DNA from: Actinomycetota bacterium
Lineage (GTDB): Bacteria > Actinomycetota > Actinomycetes > Actinomycetales > Microbacteriaceae
Reading direction: 5' to 3'
Assembly: GCA_009704705.1 (NCBI GenBank)
Contig: WLDR01000050.1
Span: 1-9,098, forward strand
DNA: 9,098 bases
The notes below the pieces were generated by a model. It had not been told where the DNA came from. It was given only the letters and a program-made list of their open reading frames with translations, and did no database searches. The position numbers and the translations under genes are program-made. Positions 1 through 6,272 of the stretch are shown here, piece after piece. The number at the start of each line of letters is the position of its first letter. Position 1 is the stretch's first letter.

Positions 1-424
1 CCCTGTTCCTAGTTCGACTCTCGTCGAGATTGTGCGCGGCGAAAAATCCGCCCCGCAACTCATTGAAAACGCCCAGGAGTGGGTCGTGGCGATCGGGAAA
101 ACTCCGATCACCGTCAACGATGCTCCCGGCTTTGCGAGTTCGCGGCTCGGCGTCGTCATTGCACTCGAAGCGATTCGAATGCTGGAAGAGGGCGTCGCTT
201 CTGCCTCCGACATCGACGCAGCGATGGTATTGGGTTACAAGTTCCCGGTGGGCCCGCTGCGCCTCACCGACATGGTGGGACTTGACGTACGACTAGGAAT
301 CGCCACCTACCTGCAGAGCGAGCTCGGGGAACGATTTGCTCCACCCGCACTTCTGCGCAAGATGGTCGAAGAAGGCAAGCTTGGGCGCAAGAGCGGAGAA
401 GGGTTTTATCGATGGGGCGATTAA
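1..424 (+). CDS. paaH: 3-hydroxyacyl-CoA dehydrogenase, PaaH/FadB2-like (5' end missing)
   Basis: This is the C-terminal part of an NAD-dependent 3-hydroxyacyl-CoA dehydrogenase. In this locus it would oxidise 3-hydroxyadipyl-CoA to 3-oxoadipyl-CoA in the cytoplasm. The frame is open from base 2, so the start lies upstream; an internal GTG at 32 is not a start, because conserved residues (PVPSSTLVEIVRG) precede it. What is visible is the end of the NAD-binding domain, the linker motif VNDAPGFASSRL, and one C-terminal 3HCDH helical domain. It ends in the usual GRKSGEGFYRW. A single C-terminal domain fits the roughly 285-residue actinobacterial type rather than the roughly 475-residue two-module E. 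coli PaaH. The stop TAA (422-424) overlaps the stop of the opposing thioesterase gene. The family call is firm; the assignment to paaH rather than a general fadB2 rests on context. Confidence 0.85.
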   Translation, partial: PVPSSTLVEIVRGEKSAPQLIENAQEWVVAIGKTPITVNDAPGFASSRLGVVIALEAIRMLEEGVASASDIDAAMVLGYKFPVGPLRLTDMVGLDVRLGIATYLQSELGERFAPPALLRKMVEEGKLGRKSGEGFYRWGD

Positions 425-819
425 CGCTTCTCAACGATGAGGTTCGTAATGCGCACCGTGCACAGTCGAGCGCCAGTCTGATCTGTCATCACGACCTCAT
501 GACTCGTCACAGTATTTCCCAATCGAATAGCCGTGGCCACTCCTGTGATGACTCCCTCGCGCACGCCGCGATGGTGGGTCCCGCTGATATCCAATCCCAC
601 GGCGTTTTTGCCGAGCGAACTTGCGTGGATGACAGCGGCCCACGAGCCCAGTGCCTCACCGAACGCCAGCGAGGCACCTCCGTGCAGAAGGCCGAACGAC
701 TGTGTGTTGCCCTGCACGGGCATCGTCGCAACCACGCGCTCAGCAGACTCTTCAAGAACCACAATGCCGAGTTTGTTGTCGAGGGCTCCGAGCTCAATCG
801 TCCATGGCGTGTTCGTCAT
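421..819 (-). CDS. Hotdog-fold acyl-CoA thioesterase, EntH/YdiI type
   Basis: A 132-residue single-domain hotdog thioesterase that should hydrolyse acyl- or aryl-CoA esters in the cytoplasm. The active-site helix reads LLHGGASLAFGEALGS, with H46-G47-G48 and E55. A glutamate here and the 'FGLLHGGAS' form match the EntH/YdiI/MenI branch (catalytic Glu63 in E. coli YdiI), not the PaaI branch, which uses Asp. Its true substrate is unknown; the position between paaH and paaZ suggests salvage of CoA from stalled phenylacetate intermediates. The ATG at 819 has no Shine-Dalgarno sequence, but a good -10 box lies six bases upstream, so the mRNA is probably leaderless. The gene is divergent from paaZ and overlaps the end of the dehydrogenase gene by four bases. 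It could equally be annotated loosely as 'PaaI family'. Confidence 0.88.
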   Translation of the reverse strand: MTNTPWTIELGALDNKLGIVVLEESAERVVATMPVQGNTQSFGLLHGGASLAFGEALGSWAAVIHASSLGKNAVGLDISGTHHRGVREGVITGVATAIRLGNTVTSHEVVMTDQTGARLCTVRITNLIVEKR

Positions 820-825
820 GACGTA

Positions 826-831
826 ATTCTA
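826..831 (-). promoter_or_regulatory. -10 box of a probable leaderless promoter for the minus-strand thioesterase
   Basis: Read on the minus strand this is TAGAAT (5 of 6 to TATAAT), followed by six bases (TACGTC) and then the ATG at 819. Transcription starting about seven bases after the -10 box would begin at the A of the start codon. No Shine-Dalgarno sequence lies between them. No convincing -35 box is seen at 16-18 bp. Leaderless mRNAs with this spacing are common in actinobacteria. Confidence 0.5.
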
Positions 832-848
832 CCGACCGTTCATCAAGC
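827..848. promoter_or_regulatory. Candidate PaaR operator between thioesterase and paaZ
   Basis: The core at 831-842, ACCGACCGTTCA, shares the pattern ACCGNNCGTTCA with the reverse complement of the operator-like repeat in front of paaA (3624-3645). It sits in the 44-bp divergent gap and overlaps the minus-strand -10 box. Its right half is degenerate, so the call depends mostly on the shared core. Confidence 0.4.
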
Positions 849-863
849 TAAGGAAAGCACATC

Positions 864-2933
864 ATGACTATGACCGCCGTCGACATCGAGGTACTACCCA
901 GTTATGTGCAGGGCAAATGGTGGAAGGCCGAGTCCGGCTCGCCAATCCGGGACGCGTCGACGGGCGACGTTCTTGCGTTCGTTGGGAGTGATGGGCTCGA
1001 CCTCGCGGGCGCAGTTGACTATGCGCGCACAGTGGGTCAGCGTTCCCTCGGCGAGCTGACTTTCCACCAGCGCGCGCTCATTCTCAAGGCACTCGGTGCG
1101 GCGTTGACCGAGGCAAAAGAGGAACTCTATGTGGTGAGCGATAGCACGGGAGCGACCCGGCGGGACTCCCTCGTCGACATCGATGGTGGCATCGGCGTGT
1201 TGTTCACGTATTCGTCAAAGGGCCGCAGGGAATTGCCAAATACGCACACGCGCATTGTCGACGGTGCCCATGAGAACCTCTCGAAAGACGGGTCTTTCGG
1301 CGGCCAGCACGTATACGAGCGCATTTCGGGTGTCTCGTTTCAAATCAACGCCTTCAATTTTCCGGTCTGGGGCATGCTCGAGAAGTTTGCACCAGCCTTC
1401 CTCGCCGGCGTTCCTTCCATCGTCAAGCCCGCTTCACCTACGGCGACACTCACTGAGGCGACCGTTCGAGTTATGGTCAACTCGGGCCTACTTCCCGACG
1501 GTGCGCTCCAGCTCGTGTGCGGGGGCGCTCGGCAGGCACTTGACCTGCTCGATGTTCGCGATCACGTGTCATTCACTGGATCGGCCGACACAGCAGCCGG
1601 TCTCGCGGTTCACCCCGGCATCATTCGCAAGGGCATCGGTTTTACCGCAGAGGCGGATTCGTTGAATTCAGCAATTCTCGGTCCGGATGTGACGGCAGAC
1701 GAGCCCGAATTCGACGCGTTCGTCGCTTCCGTTGTGGCCGAGATGACCACGAAAGCCGGCCAGAAGTGCACGAGCATTCGTCGCATCATCGTCCCGGAAG
1801 CCGTCGCAGATGACCTGATCTCGGCAATAGCTGCGAGGATTACCGCCCGCACTGTGCTCGGCGATCCGCGTGCAGAGGGAACGACAATGGGTCCACTCGC
1901 GAGCACTGAACAGCGAGAAGACGTCGTGCGAAACGTTGACGCGCTCATTTCTGGTGGCGGCCGAATCGTCTTCGGCGATGCAGGAGTCCCACATGTGCGA
2001 CTCGTCAGTGGCGAAGTGGCCCCGGCTTCGGACGGAGCGTTCATCGCGCCCATTCTGCTTCGCTTCGACGATGCTGATTCCGACGCAGTGCATGAGATAG
2101 AGGCGTTTGGTCCGGTGGCGTCGATTGTCACCTACACGTCGCCGGATGACGCGGCCAGGCTGGCCAATCGTGGCGGCGGGTCGCTCGTGGCCACAGTCTG
2201 CAGTCACGACCGTTCGTTCGTCGAACGAACAGTCTCACTCATCGCTCCGTATCACGGTCGCATACTCGTGCTCGATCGTGATGTAGCCCGCACTTCGACG
2301 GGGCACGGATCCCCGGTGCCTCACCTTGTCCACGGTGGCCCTGGCCGGGCGGGCGGGGGAGAAGAATTGGGCGGTATCCGTGCCGTCAAGCACTTCATGC
2401 GTCGAGTCGCGTTGCAAGGTTCACCCGACGTGCTCAGCAGCCTGACCGAGCAGTGGCGCGGCGGCGCCGAAGTGGTCGAGGGCGAGCATCCCTTCCGCAA
2501 GCCAATCTCTCGACTACGCATTGGTGACCGTATCGTGTCGGAAGAGCGCGAGATAACTCTCGAAGACATCGGGCACTTCGCTGAATTCACCGGGGACACC
2601 TTTTACGCGCACACTGACGAAGAGGCAGCGGCGGCTAACCCGTTCTTCCCCGGTCGTGTCGCTCACGGTTACCTTTTGTTGGCGTGGGCAGCGGGACTGT
2701 TCGTCGATCCCGCCCCGGGTCCGGTGCTTGCGAACTACGGGCTCGAAAACCTGCGATTCCTCACTCCCGTGTCACCCGGGGATCGAGTCAAGGTCACTCT
2801 CACGGCGAAGCAAATCACTCCAAGAGAGAACGAGACCTACGGCGAGGTGCGATGGGATGCCGTTTTGGTGAACCAGGCAGACGAAACCGTCGCGACCTAC
2901 GATGTACTCACCTTGGTGGCAAAAGAGGACTAG
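864..2933 (+). CDS. paaZ: Bifunctional PaaZ: oxepin-CoA hydrolase / 3-oxo-5,6-dehydrosuberyl-CoA semialdehyde dehydrogenase
   Basis: This 689-residue fusion opens the oxepin-CoA ring and oxidises the resulting aldehyde with NADP+. The N-terminal aldehyde dehydrogenase domain covers about residues 10-520. It shows QINAFNFPVWGMLEKF (160-175), the general base E263 in GFTAEADSLN, and the nucleophile C302 in KAGQKCTSIRR. The 39-residue Glu-Cys spacing equals that of E. coli PaaZ (E256/C295). The C-terminal MaoC-like (R)-hydratase domain covers about 550-689. It has GDTFYAH with D578 and H583 (E. coli D561/H566) and FFPGRVAHGY. Both active sites look intact, so leakage of the reactive aldehyde to cycloheptatriene or tropone-type products is not expected from this enzyme. 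The length matches the family (681 in E. coli). The ATG at 864 has AAGGAAAG (850-857) in front; a second ATG at 870 is the only close alternative. The stop abuts the paaR stop. Confidence 0.97.
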   Translation: MTMTAVDIEVLPSYVQGKWWKAESGSPIRDASTGDVLAFVGSDGLDLAGAVDYARTVGQRSLGELTFHQRALILKALGAALTEAKEELYVVSDSTGATRRDSLVDIDGGIGVLFTYSSKGRRELPNTHTRIVDGAHENLSKDGSFGGQHVYERISGVSFQINAFNFPVWGMLEKFAPAFLAGVPSIVKPASPTATLTEATVRVMVNSGLLPDGALQLVCGGARQALDLLDVRDHVSFTGSADTAAGLAVHPGIIRKGIGFTAEADSLNSAILGPDVTADEPEFDAFVASVVAEMTTKAGQKCTSIRRIIVPEAVADDLISAIAARITARTVLGDPRAEGTTMGPLASTEQREDVVRNVDALISGGGRIVFGDAGVPHVRLVSGEVAPASDGAFIAPILLRFDDADSDAVHEIEAFGPVASIVTYTSPDDAARLANRGGGSLVATVCSHDRSFVERTVSLIAPYHGRILVLDRDVARTSTGHGSPVPHLVHGGPGRAGGGEELGGIRAVKHFMRRVALQGSPDVLSSLTEQWRGGAEVVEGEHPFRKPISRLRIGDRIVSEEREITLEDIGHFAEFTGDTFYAHTDEEAAAANPFFPGRVAHGYLLLAWAAGLFVDPAPGPVLANYGLENLRFLTPVSPGDRVKVTLTAKQITPRENETYGEVRWDAVLVNQADETVATYDVLTLVAKED
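2208..2234. repeat. Strong inverted repeat inside paaZ
   Basis: GTTCGTTCG and CGAACGAAC (2212-2230) form a perfect 9-bp inverted repeat around a single central T. After one mismatch it continues as GAC/GTC, ending at 2208 and 2234. As RNA it would form an 8-bp stem with a 3-base loop. Its left part, ACCGTTCGTTC (2209-2219), fits the ACCGNNCGTTC pattern of the two operator-like sites near paaA and paaZ. It codes for RSFVERT around residue 450 of PaaZ, so it may be coding coincidence. Confidence 0.45.
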
Positions 2934-3554
2934 TCAACGAGCCGTGGCGAGTCCATCAAAGGCAACGCTAATCACGTCATCGGCGAGGCGTTCAGGTGTG
3001 ATGGGGCCGCCGGGGCGATACCACTCCACGATTGAGTTGATCATGCCGAAAAGTAGTCGCGTCGTCGTGCGCGCGTCAATGTCGGCTCGCAACGAGCCGT
3101 CATCTCTCGCTTGTTCAACGAGCTCGGCGACTGCGCGATCGAATTCTCGTCGGCGCGCCAATGCTTGGCGCTCAACTTCGGTGTTGCCGCGAAGCCGAAG
3201 AAGAAGGGTGACATAGGGGAGGTCCTTGACGAGGACTTCGACCGCGCCACGAAGCACAAAGCGGAGCCGATCCCCGGCGTCGCCACTTCGGGCCATTTCT
3301 TTGGTGAGCACAAGTTCCAGTTCGCTCAACGCGCGGTCGAGTGCCAGACGCAAAAGATCTTCTTTACCTGAGACGTGGTAATAGATTGCAGACTTACTTG
3401 TTCCGAGCCGTTGCGCCAACATGCCCATGGAGGTGGCTTCGTAGCCGTGGTCGTTGAATGCCGCGACGGCGATGTTGAGTACGGCGGCAAGGTCGTATGC
3501 CTCGCGTCCGGCACGACCATTTCCCGCGCTGCGCGCTGGAGCCGTCTGGCTCAT
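2934..3554 (-). CDS. paaR: TetR-family transcriptional regulator, probable PaaR repressor
   Basis: A 206-residue TetR-family protein. Residues about 20-66 form the DNA-binding helix-turn-helix region; GTSKSAIYYHVSGKEDLL (51-68) is the classic recognition helix plus the following helix. The rest is the ligand-binding, dimerising domain, including GMINSIVEWYRPGGPITPE (170-188), a pattern common in TetR regulators of acyl-CoA catabolism. TetR-type PaaR proteins repress paa genes and are released by phenylacetyl-CoA. That role here is inferred from position: the gene is divergent from paaA across 108 bp holding an operator-like repeat, and converges on paaZ. The start ATG at 3554 has GGAGG (3559-3563) five to eight bases upstream on its own strand. 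Its stop (2934-2936) directly abuts the paaZ stop with no terminator. An acyl-CoA-responsive regulator of another name cannot be excluded. Confidence 0.85.
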   Translation of the reverse strand: MSQTAPARSAGNGRAGREAYDLAAVLNIAVAAFNDHGYEATSMGMLAQRLGTSKSAIYYHVSGKEDLLRLALDRALSELELVLTKEMARSGDAGDRLRFVLRGAVEVLVKDLPYVTLLLRLRGNTEVERQALARRREFDRAVAELVEQARDDGSLRADIDARTTTRLLFGMINSIVEWYRPGGPITPERLADDVISVAFDGLATAR

Positions 3555-3596
3555 GTTGCCTCCGAAATCGTCCGAAACCTGACTTTACTCGAATCC

Positions 3597-3625
3597 TTGC
3601 CCCGACTTACCCAACCTGTTATAGT
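3597..3625 (+). promoter_or_regulatory. Promoter of the paaABCDEGI operon
   Basis: TTGCCC (3597-3602) and TATAGT (3620-3625) are separated by 17 bp and match the sigma-70 consensus at 4 of 6 and 5 of 6 positions. The predicted start is near 3632, giving a leader of about 30 bases to the paaA ATG with AAGGAGA (3652-3658) as Shine-Dalgarno. The operator-like repeat overlaps the start site. Confidence 0.65.
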
Positions 3626-3645
3626 CTACTGAACGACCGGTAAGT
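3624..3645. promoter_or_regulatory. Candidate PaaR operator in front of paaA
   Basis: An imperfect inverted repeat. Its right half CGGTAAGT, central CG and partial left half (AC.G) match 12 of the 16 fixed positions of the actinobacterial PaaR motif as I recall it from Corynebacterium (ACTNACCG, central CG, CGGTNAGT). It lies over the predicted transcription start of paaA and between the divergent paaR and paaA genes, where a repressor would block both. Confidence 0.6.
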
Positions 3646-3662
3646 AGTGTGAAGGAGACCTC

Positions 3663-4640
3663 ATGTCGGGCACCAAGACAGCAATCACAGACGAAAGTTC
3701 GCTCGACGAAGCGGGAGCTGCTCGTTTTGCCGAACTACTGGCCAACGATCAACGTGTCGAGCCAACTGACTGGATGCCCGAGGGCTATCGGAAAACTCTG
3801 ATTCGCCAGATTTCTCAGCACGCTCATTCCGAGATTATTGGCATGCAACCGGAGGGAAACTGGATTACTAGGGCGCCCAGCCTGAAGCGCAAGGCGATCC
3901 TCATGGCCAAAGTTCAGGACGAAGCAGGCCACGGCCTCTACCTCTATTCCGCAGCTCAGACCCTCGGCATCGATCGAGAGACGATGTTTGAGCAACTCAT
4001 CACCGGCGCGGCGAAATACTCGTCAATCTTCAATTACCCCACTCCGACCTGGGCCGACATGGGCTCCATCGGCTGGCTTGTTGACGGTGCGGCAATCTGC
4101 AATCAGGTGCCCTTGTGTCGCGCGTCGTATGGTCCGTATGGGCGAGCGATGGTGCGAATCTGCAAAGAAGAGTCATTTCATCAGCGCCAAGGATTTGAGA
4201 TATTGCTGCACCTGATGCGCGGCACCGAAGCGCAGAGAGCAATGGCTCAAGAATCGGTCAATCGTTGGTACGCACCGGCGCTCATGATGTTTGGCCCGCC
4301 AGATGATGATTCACCCAACTCTCGGCAGAGTATGGACTGGAACATCAAGCGCTTCAGTAACGATGAGCTTCGCCAACGTTTTGTAGACATGCTCGTGCCA
4401 CAGGCGGAGATTCTGGGTGTGACGCTGCCCGACCCGCACATCAAGTGGAATGAAGAACGCGGGCACTTTGATTTCGGAGAGCTCGATTGGGCGGAGTTCC
4501 ACGAGGTACTGGCGGGCAACGGCCCGGCAAACACAATCCGGGTCGCCCGACGGCGCCAGGCTCACGAAGATGGCGCGTGGGTGCGAGAGGCGGCTCGCGC
4601 ATACGCTGATGCGCGCATGACAGAGAAGATTGCCTCGTGA
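3663..4640 (+). CDS. paaA: 1,2-phenylacetyl-CoA epoxidase, catalytic subunit PaaA
   Basis: The catalytic diiron subunit of the multicomponent monooxygenase that epoxidises the ring of phenylacetyl-CoA using O2 and electrons from PaaE. It has 325 residues, normal for the family. Carboxylate and histidine ligands of the ferritin-like four-helix bundle are visible: E57 in HSEIIGMQPEGNW, E87 and H90 in KVQDEAGHG, and E170 and H173 in CKEESFHQRQGFE. D141 in GWLVDGAAICNQVP is the likely remaining ligand. The ATG at 3663 follows AAGGAGA with good spacing, and the N-terminal 30 residues are the usual variable part. It is the first gene of the operon, and its stop overlaps the paaB GTG start (GTGA). 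It works as a complex with PaaC, with PaaB bridging. Confidence 0.97.
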   Translation: MSGTKTAITDESSLDEAGAARFAELLANDQRVEPTDWMPEGYRKTLIRQISQHAHSEIIGMQPEGNWITRAPSLKRKAILMAKVQDEAGHGLYLYSAAQTLGIDRETMFEQLITGAAKYSSIFNYPTPTWADMGSIGWLVDGAAICNQVPLCRASYGPYGRAMVRICKEESFHQRQGFEILLHLMRGTEAQRAMAQESVNRWYAPALMMFGPPDDDSPNSRQSMDWNIKRFSNDELRQRFVDMLVPQAEILGVTLPDPHIKWNEERGHFDFGELDWAEFHEVLAGNGPANTIRVARRRQAHEDGAWVREAARAYADARMTEKIAS

Positions 4641-4945
4641 CCAGCCCAGGAGATTTCGGCGGCCGCGAAACTTGGCCGCTCTGGGAGGTCTTTGTGCGAT
4701 CCAGCCGCGGGCTCTCGCACGTTCACGCAGGATCCCTCCACGCCCCCGACGAAACCATGGCTGTGCGTAATGCCCGCGACTTGTACACGCGACGCGCTGA
4801 AGGCATCTCGATTTGGGTCGTGCGGGCGTCAGACATCACGGCTTCTGATCCTGATGCGCGTGGTTCGTTCTTTGAGTCACCGCAGGGCAAGGAATACCGG
4901 CACGCGACCTACTACACCGAATCGGATTCGGTGCCACACCTATGA
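4637..4945 (+). CDS. paaB: 1,2-phenylacetyl-CoA epoxidase, subunit PaaB
   Basis: A small subunit of 102 residues, the usual size. It holds the PaaAC heterodimers together in the epoxidase complex and has no catalytic residues of its own. Family signatures are WPLWEVFVRSSRGLSHVHAGS (about residues 13-33), AVRNARDLYTRRAEG (42-56) and the C-terminal KEYRHATYYTES. The start is a GTG at 4637 whose last bases are part of the paaA stop, a 4-base GTGA overlap pointing to translational coupling. Shine-Dalgarno pairing is weak (AGAGAAG at 4622-4628), which also favours coupling. Its own stop overlaps the paaC start in the same way (ATGA). Confidence 0.96.
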   Translation: MTSPGDFGGRETWPLWEVFVRSSRGLSHVHAGSLHAPDETMAVRNARDLYTRRAEGISIWVVRASDITASDPDARGSFFESPQGKEYRHATYYTESDSVPHL

Positions 4946-5754
4946 GCCACACGAGTAATCGCACGATTTCCGACGCGGTAACCGCGGAAACCATCGCCAC
5001 CTCCGGCTCAATCGCGCCGGAGGCTGTCGCTCGATACGCGATCGGACTCGGGGATGATGCGTTGATTCTCGCGCAACGTTTGGGCGAGTGGATTGCCCAT
5101 GCTCCCGAACTCGAAGAAGATGTCGCTCTGGGCAACATCGCCCTGGATCAATTGGGCCACGCGAGAAGTTTTCTCAGTTACGCTTCTTCGGCATGGGAAA
5201 AAACCGAGGATGACCTCGCCTATTTTCGCGACGAGTCTGAGTTTCGTAACCGGCAGTTGTTTGAGCAACCCAACGGGGACTTCGCACAGACCATAGCTCG
5301 TCAACTTGTTGCATCGCTCTACTTTCAGGCCCTGTATAACGCTCTCTGCCAGTCGACAGACCAGACGCTGGCGGCCATCGCAGCGAAGGCAATCAAAGAG
5401 GTTGACTATCACGTCGACCACAGCGTGCAGTGGTTGATGCGCTTGGGGCTCGGCACGGAATTCTCGCGCGAGCGCATGCAGCACGGTCTCAACTCGGTAT
5501 GGGCATTCGTGGCGGAACTCTTTAGCAACGACCCGCTGACAGCGAACCTCGAAGGCATCGCCGTTGATCCTCAAACGCTTCAGGAAGAATTCGATCGGTT
5601 GGTGAAGAAGGCAATCGCTGAAGCGGGACTGACGGTACCGACCGTTCCGGCAGCGCGTGGTGGTGGTCGGGCCGGCATTCACACCGAGTTTCTTGGTCCG
5701 TTGCTTGCCGAAATGCAAGTGCTCGCTAGGGCTCACCCCGGGGCGACGTGGTGA
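4942..5754 (+). CDS. paaC: 1,2-phenylacetyl-CoA epoxidase, structural subunit PaaC
   Basis: The non-catalytic ferritin-like partner of PaaA, needed for epoxidase assembly. It has 270 residues, about 20 longer than E. coli PaaC (248) because of an N-terminal extension before RYAIGLGDDALILAQRLGEW (31-50). The C-terminal HTEFLGPLLAEMQVL (247-261) is a strong family signature. Where PaaA has DEAGH with Glu and His iron ligands, PaaC has D69-Q70-L-G-H73; the glutamate is replaced by glutamine, in keeping with a subunit that has lost a full diiron site. The ATG at 4942 overlaps the paaB stop (ATGA). The end overlaps the paaD GTG start. Confidence 0.96.
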   Translation: MSHTSNRTISDAVTAETIATSGSIAPEAVARYAIGLGDDALILAQRLGEWIAHAPELEEDVALGNIALDQLGHARSFLSYASSAWEKTEDDLAYFRDESEFRNRQLFEQPNGDFAQTIARQLVASLYFQALYNALCQSTDQTLAAIAAKAIKEVDYHVDHSVQWLMRLGLGTEFSRERMQHGLNSVWAFVAELFSNDPLTANLEGIAVDPQTLQEEFDRLVKKAIAEAGLTVPTVPAARGGGRAGIHTEFLGPLLAEMQVLARAHPGATW

Positions 5755-6272
5755 CGAGTCTCGAGAAGGTCGCGCGCCCACGGCCTGCGGACGCGACTGA
5801 GCTGAGAATATGGAATCTCGCCGCGACGGTTGTCGACCCAGAGGTTCCTGTTGTCACAATCGAAGATTTGGGTGTACTCCGACGGGTTGAATTGACCGAA
5901 GACGGGGGTGTTGTAGTTGAACTGACCCCGACATACTCTGGATGCCCCGCGATTGACGCGATGCGCGACGACGTTGTTTCGGTCTTGGCGGAGGCCGGAT
6001 ATCCCGACGTTCGCGTTGACGTCGTGCTTGCACCCGCATGGACCACCGACTGGATTAGCCAGTCCGGTCGAGACAAGCTCAAAGCGTATGGGATTGCTCC
6101 ACCTGCACCTCGGCGTACAGACGGCAAGGTAAGCCTCGGTCTCGGCGTTCAGTGCCCCCGGTGCGGCTCACTTCACACCCGGCAGTCATCCCGCTTCGGT
6201 TCGACATCGTGCAAGGCGCTCTTCATCTGCCAGCGGTGCCAGGAGCCTTTCGACTACTTCAAGGAACACTGA
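5751..6272 (+). CDS. paaD: PaaD, epoxidase maturation protein (MIP18-like with zinc ribbon)
   Basis: A 173-residue protein required for an active phenylacetyl-CoA epoxidase, thought to help iron-sulfur or diiron cofactor assembly. Residues about 15-100 are a MIP18/DUF59 domain with VDPEVPVVTIEDLG (28-41) and the conserved cysteine C65 in TYSGCPA. The C-terminal part has a zinc-ribbon-like set of cysteines: C135 and C138 (CPRCGS), C154 (GSTSCKAL), C160 and C163 (CQRC), ending EPFDYFKEH. I chose the GTG at 5751 because it forms the same 4-base GTGA overlap with the paaC stop as seen at paaA/paaB; a GTG at 5748 would add one residue. The stop overlaps the paaE ATG by one base (TGATG). Confidence 0.94.
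   Translation: MTSLEKVARPRPADATELRIWNLAATVVDPEVPVVTIEDLGVLRRVELTEDGGVVVELTPTYSGCPAIDAMRDDVVSVLAEAGYPDVRVDVVLAPAWTTDWISQSGRDKLKAYGIAPPAPRRTDGKVSLGLGVQCPRCGSLHTRQSSRFGSTSCKALFICQRCQEPFDYFKEH
6261..6266 (+). promoter_or_regulatory. Ribosome binding site fixing the paaE start
   Basis: AAGGAA lies five bases before the ATG at 6272, inside the last codons of paaD. It supports this start over in-frame GTG codons further upstream within paaD. Confidence 0.7.

Noticed and set aside
396..432. GAGAAG/CTTCTC pair around the dehydrogenase/thioesterase junction as a terminator
   Set aside because: Only 6 bp with a 25-base loop and no T-run; too weak to call.
800..863. Plus-strand promoter for paaZ
   Set aside because: No -35/-10 pair with good spacing could be found; a promoter must exist near here, but I cannot place it from sequence.
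1610..2207. Minus-strand open frames of 173 and 179 codons opposite paaZ
   Set aside because: Low-complexity or compositionally odd translations opposite a conserved dehydrogenase domain; typical high-GC shadows.
5008..5781. Long minus-strand open frame (257 codons) opposite paaC
   Set aside because: It is the shadow of paaC: no recognisable domain, no plausible start region, and the plus strand has an unmistakable PaaC.
6152..6271. In-frame upstream extension of paaE by 40 codons from a GTG
   Set aside because: It lies wholly inside paaD in another frame and lacks homology to PaaE N-termini; the ATG at 6272 has a ribosome binding site and a stop/start overlap.
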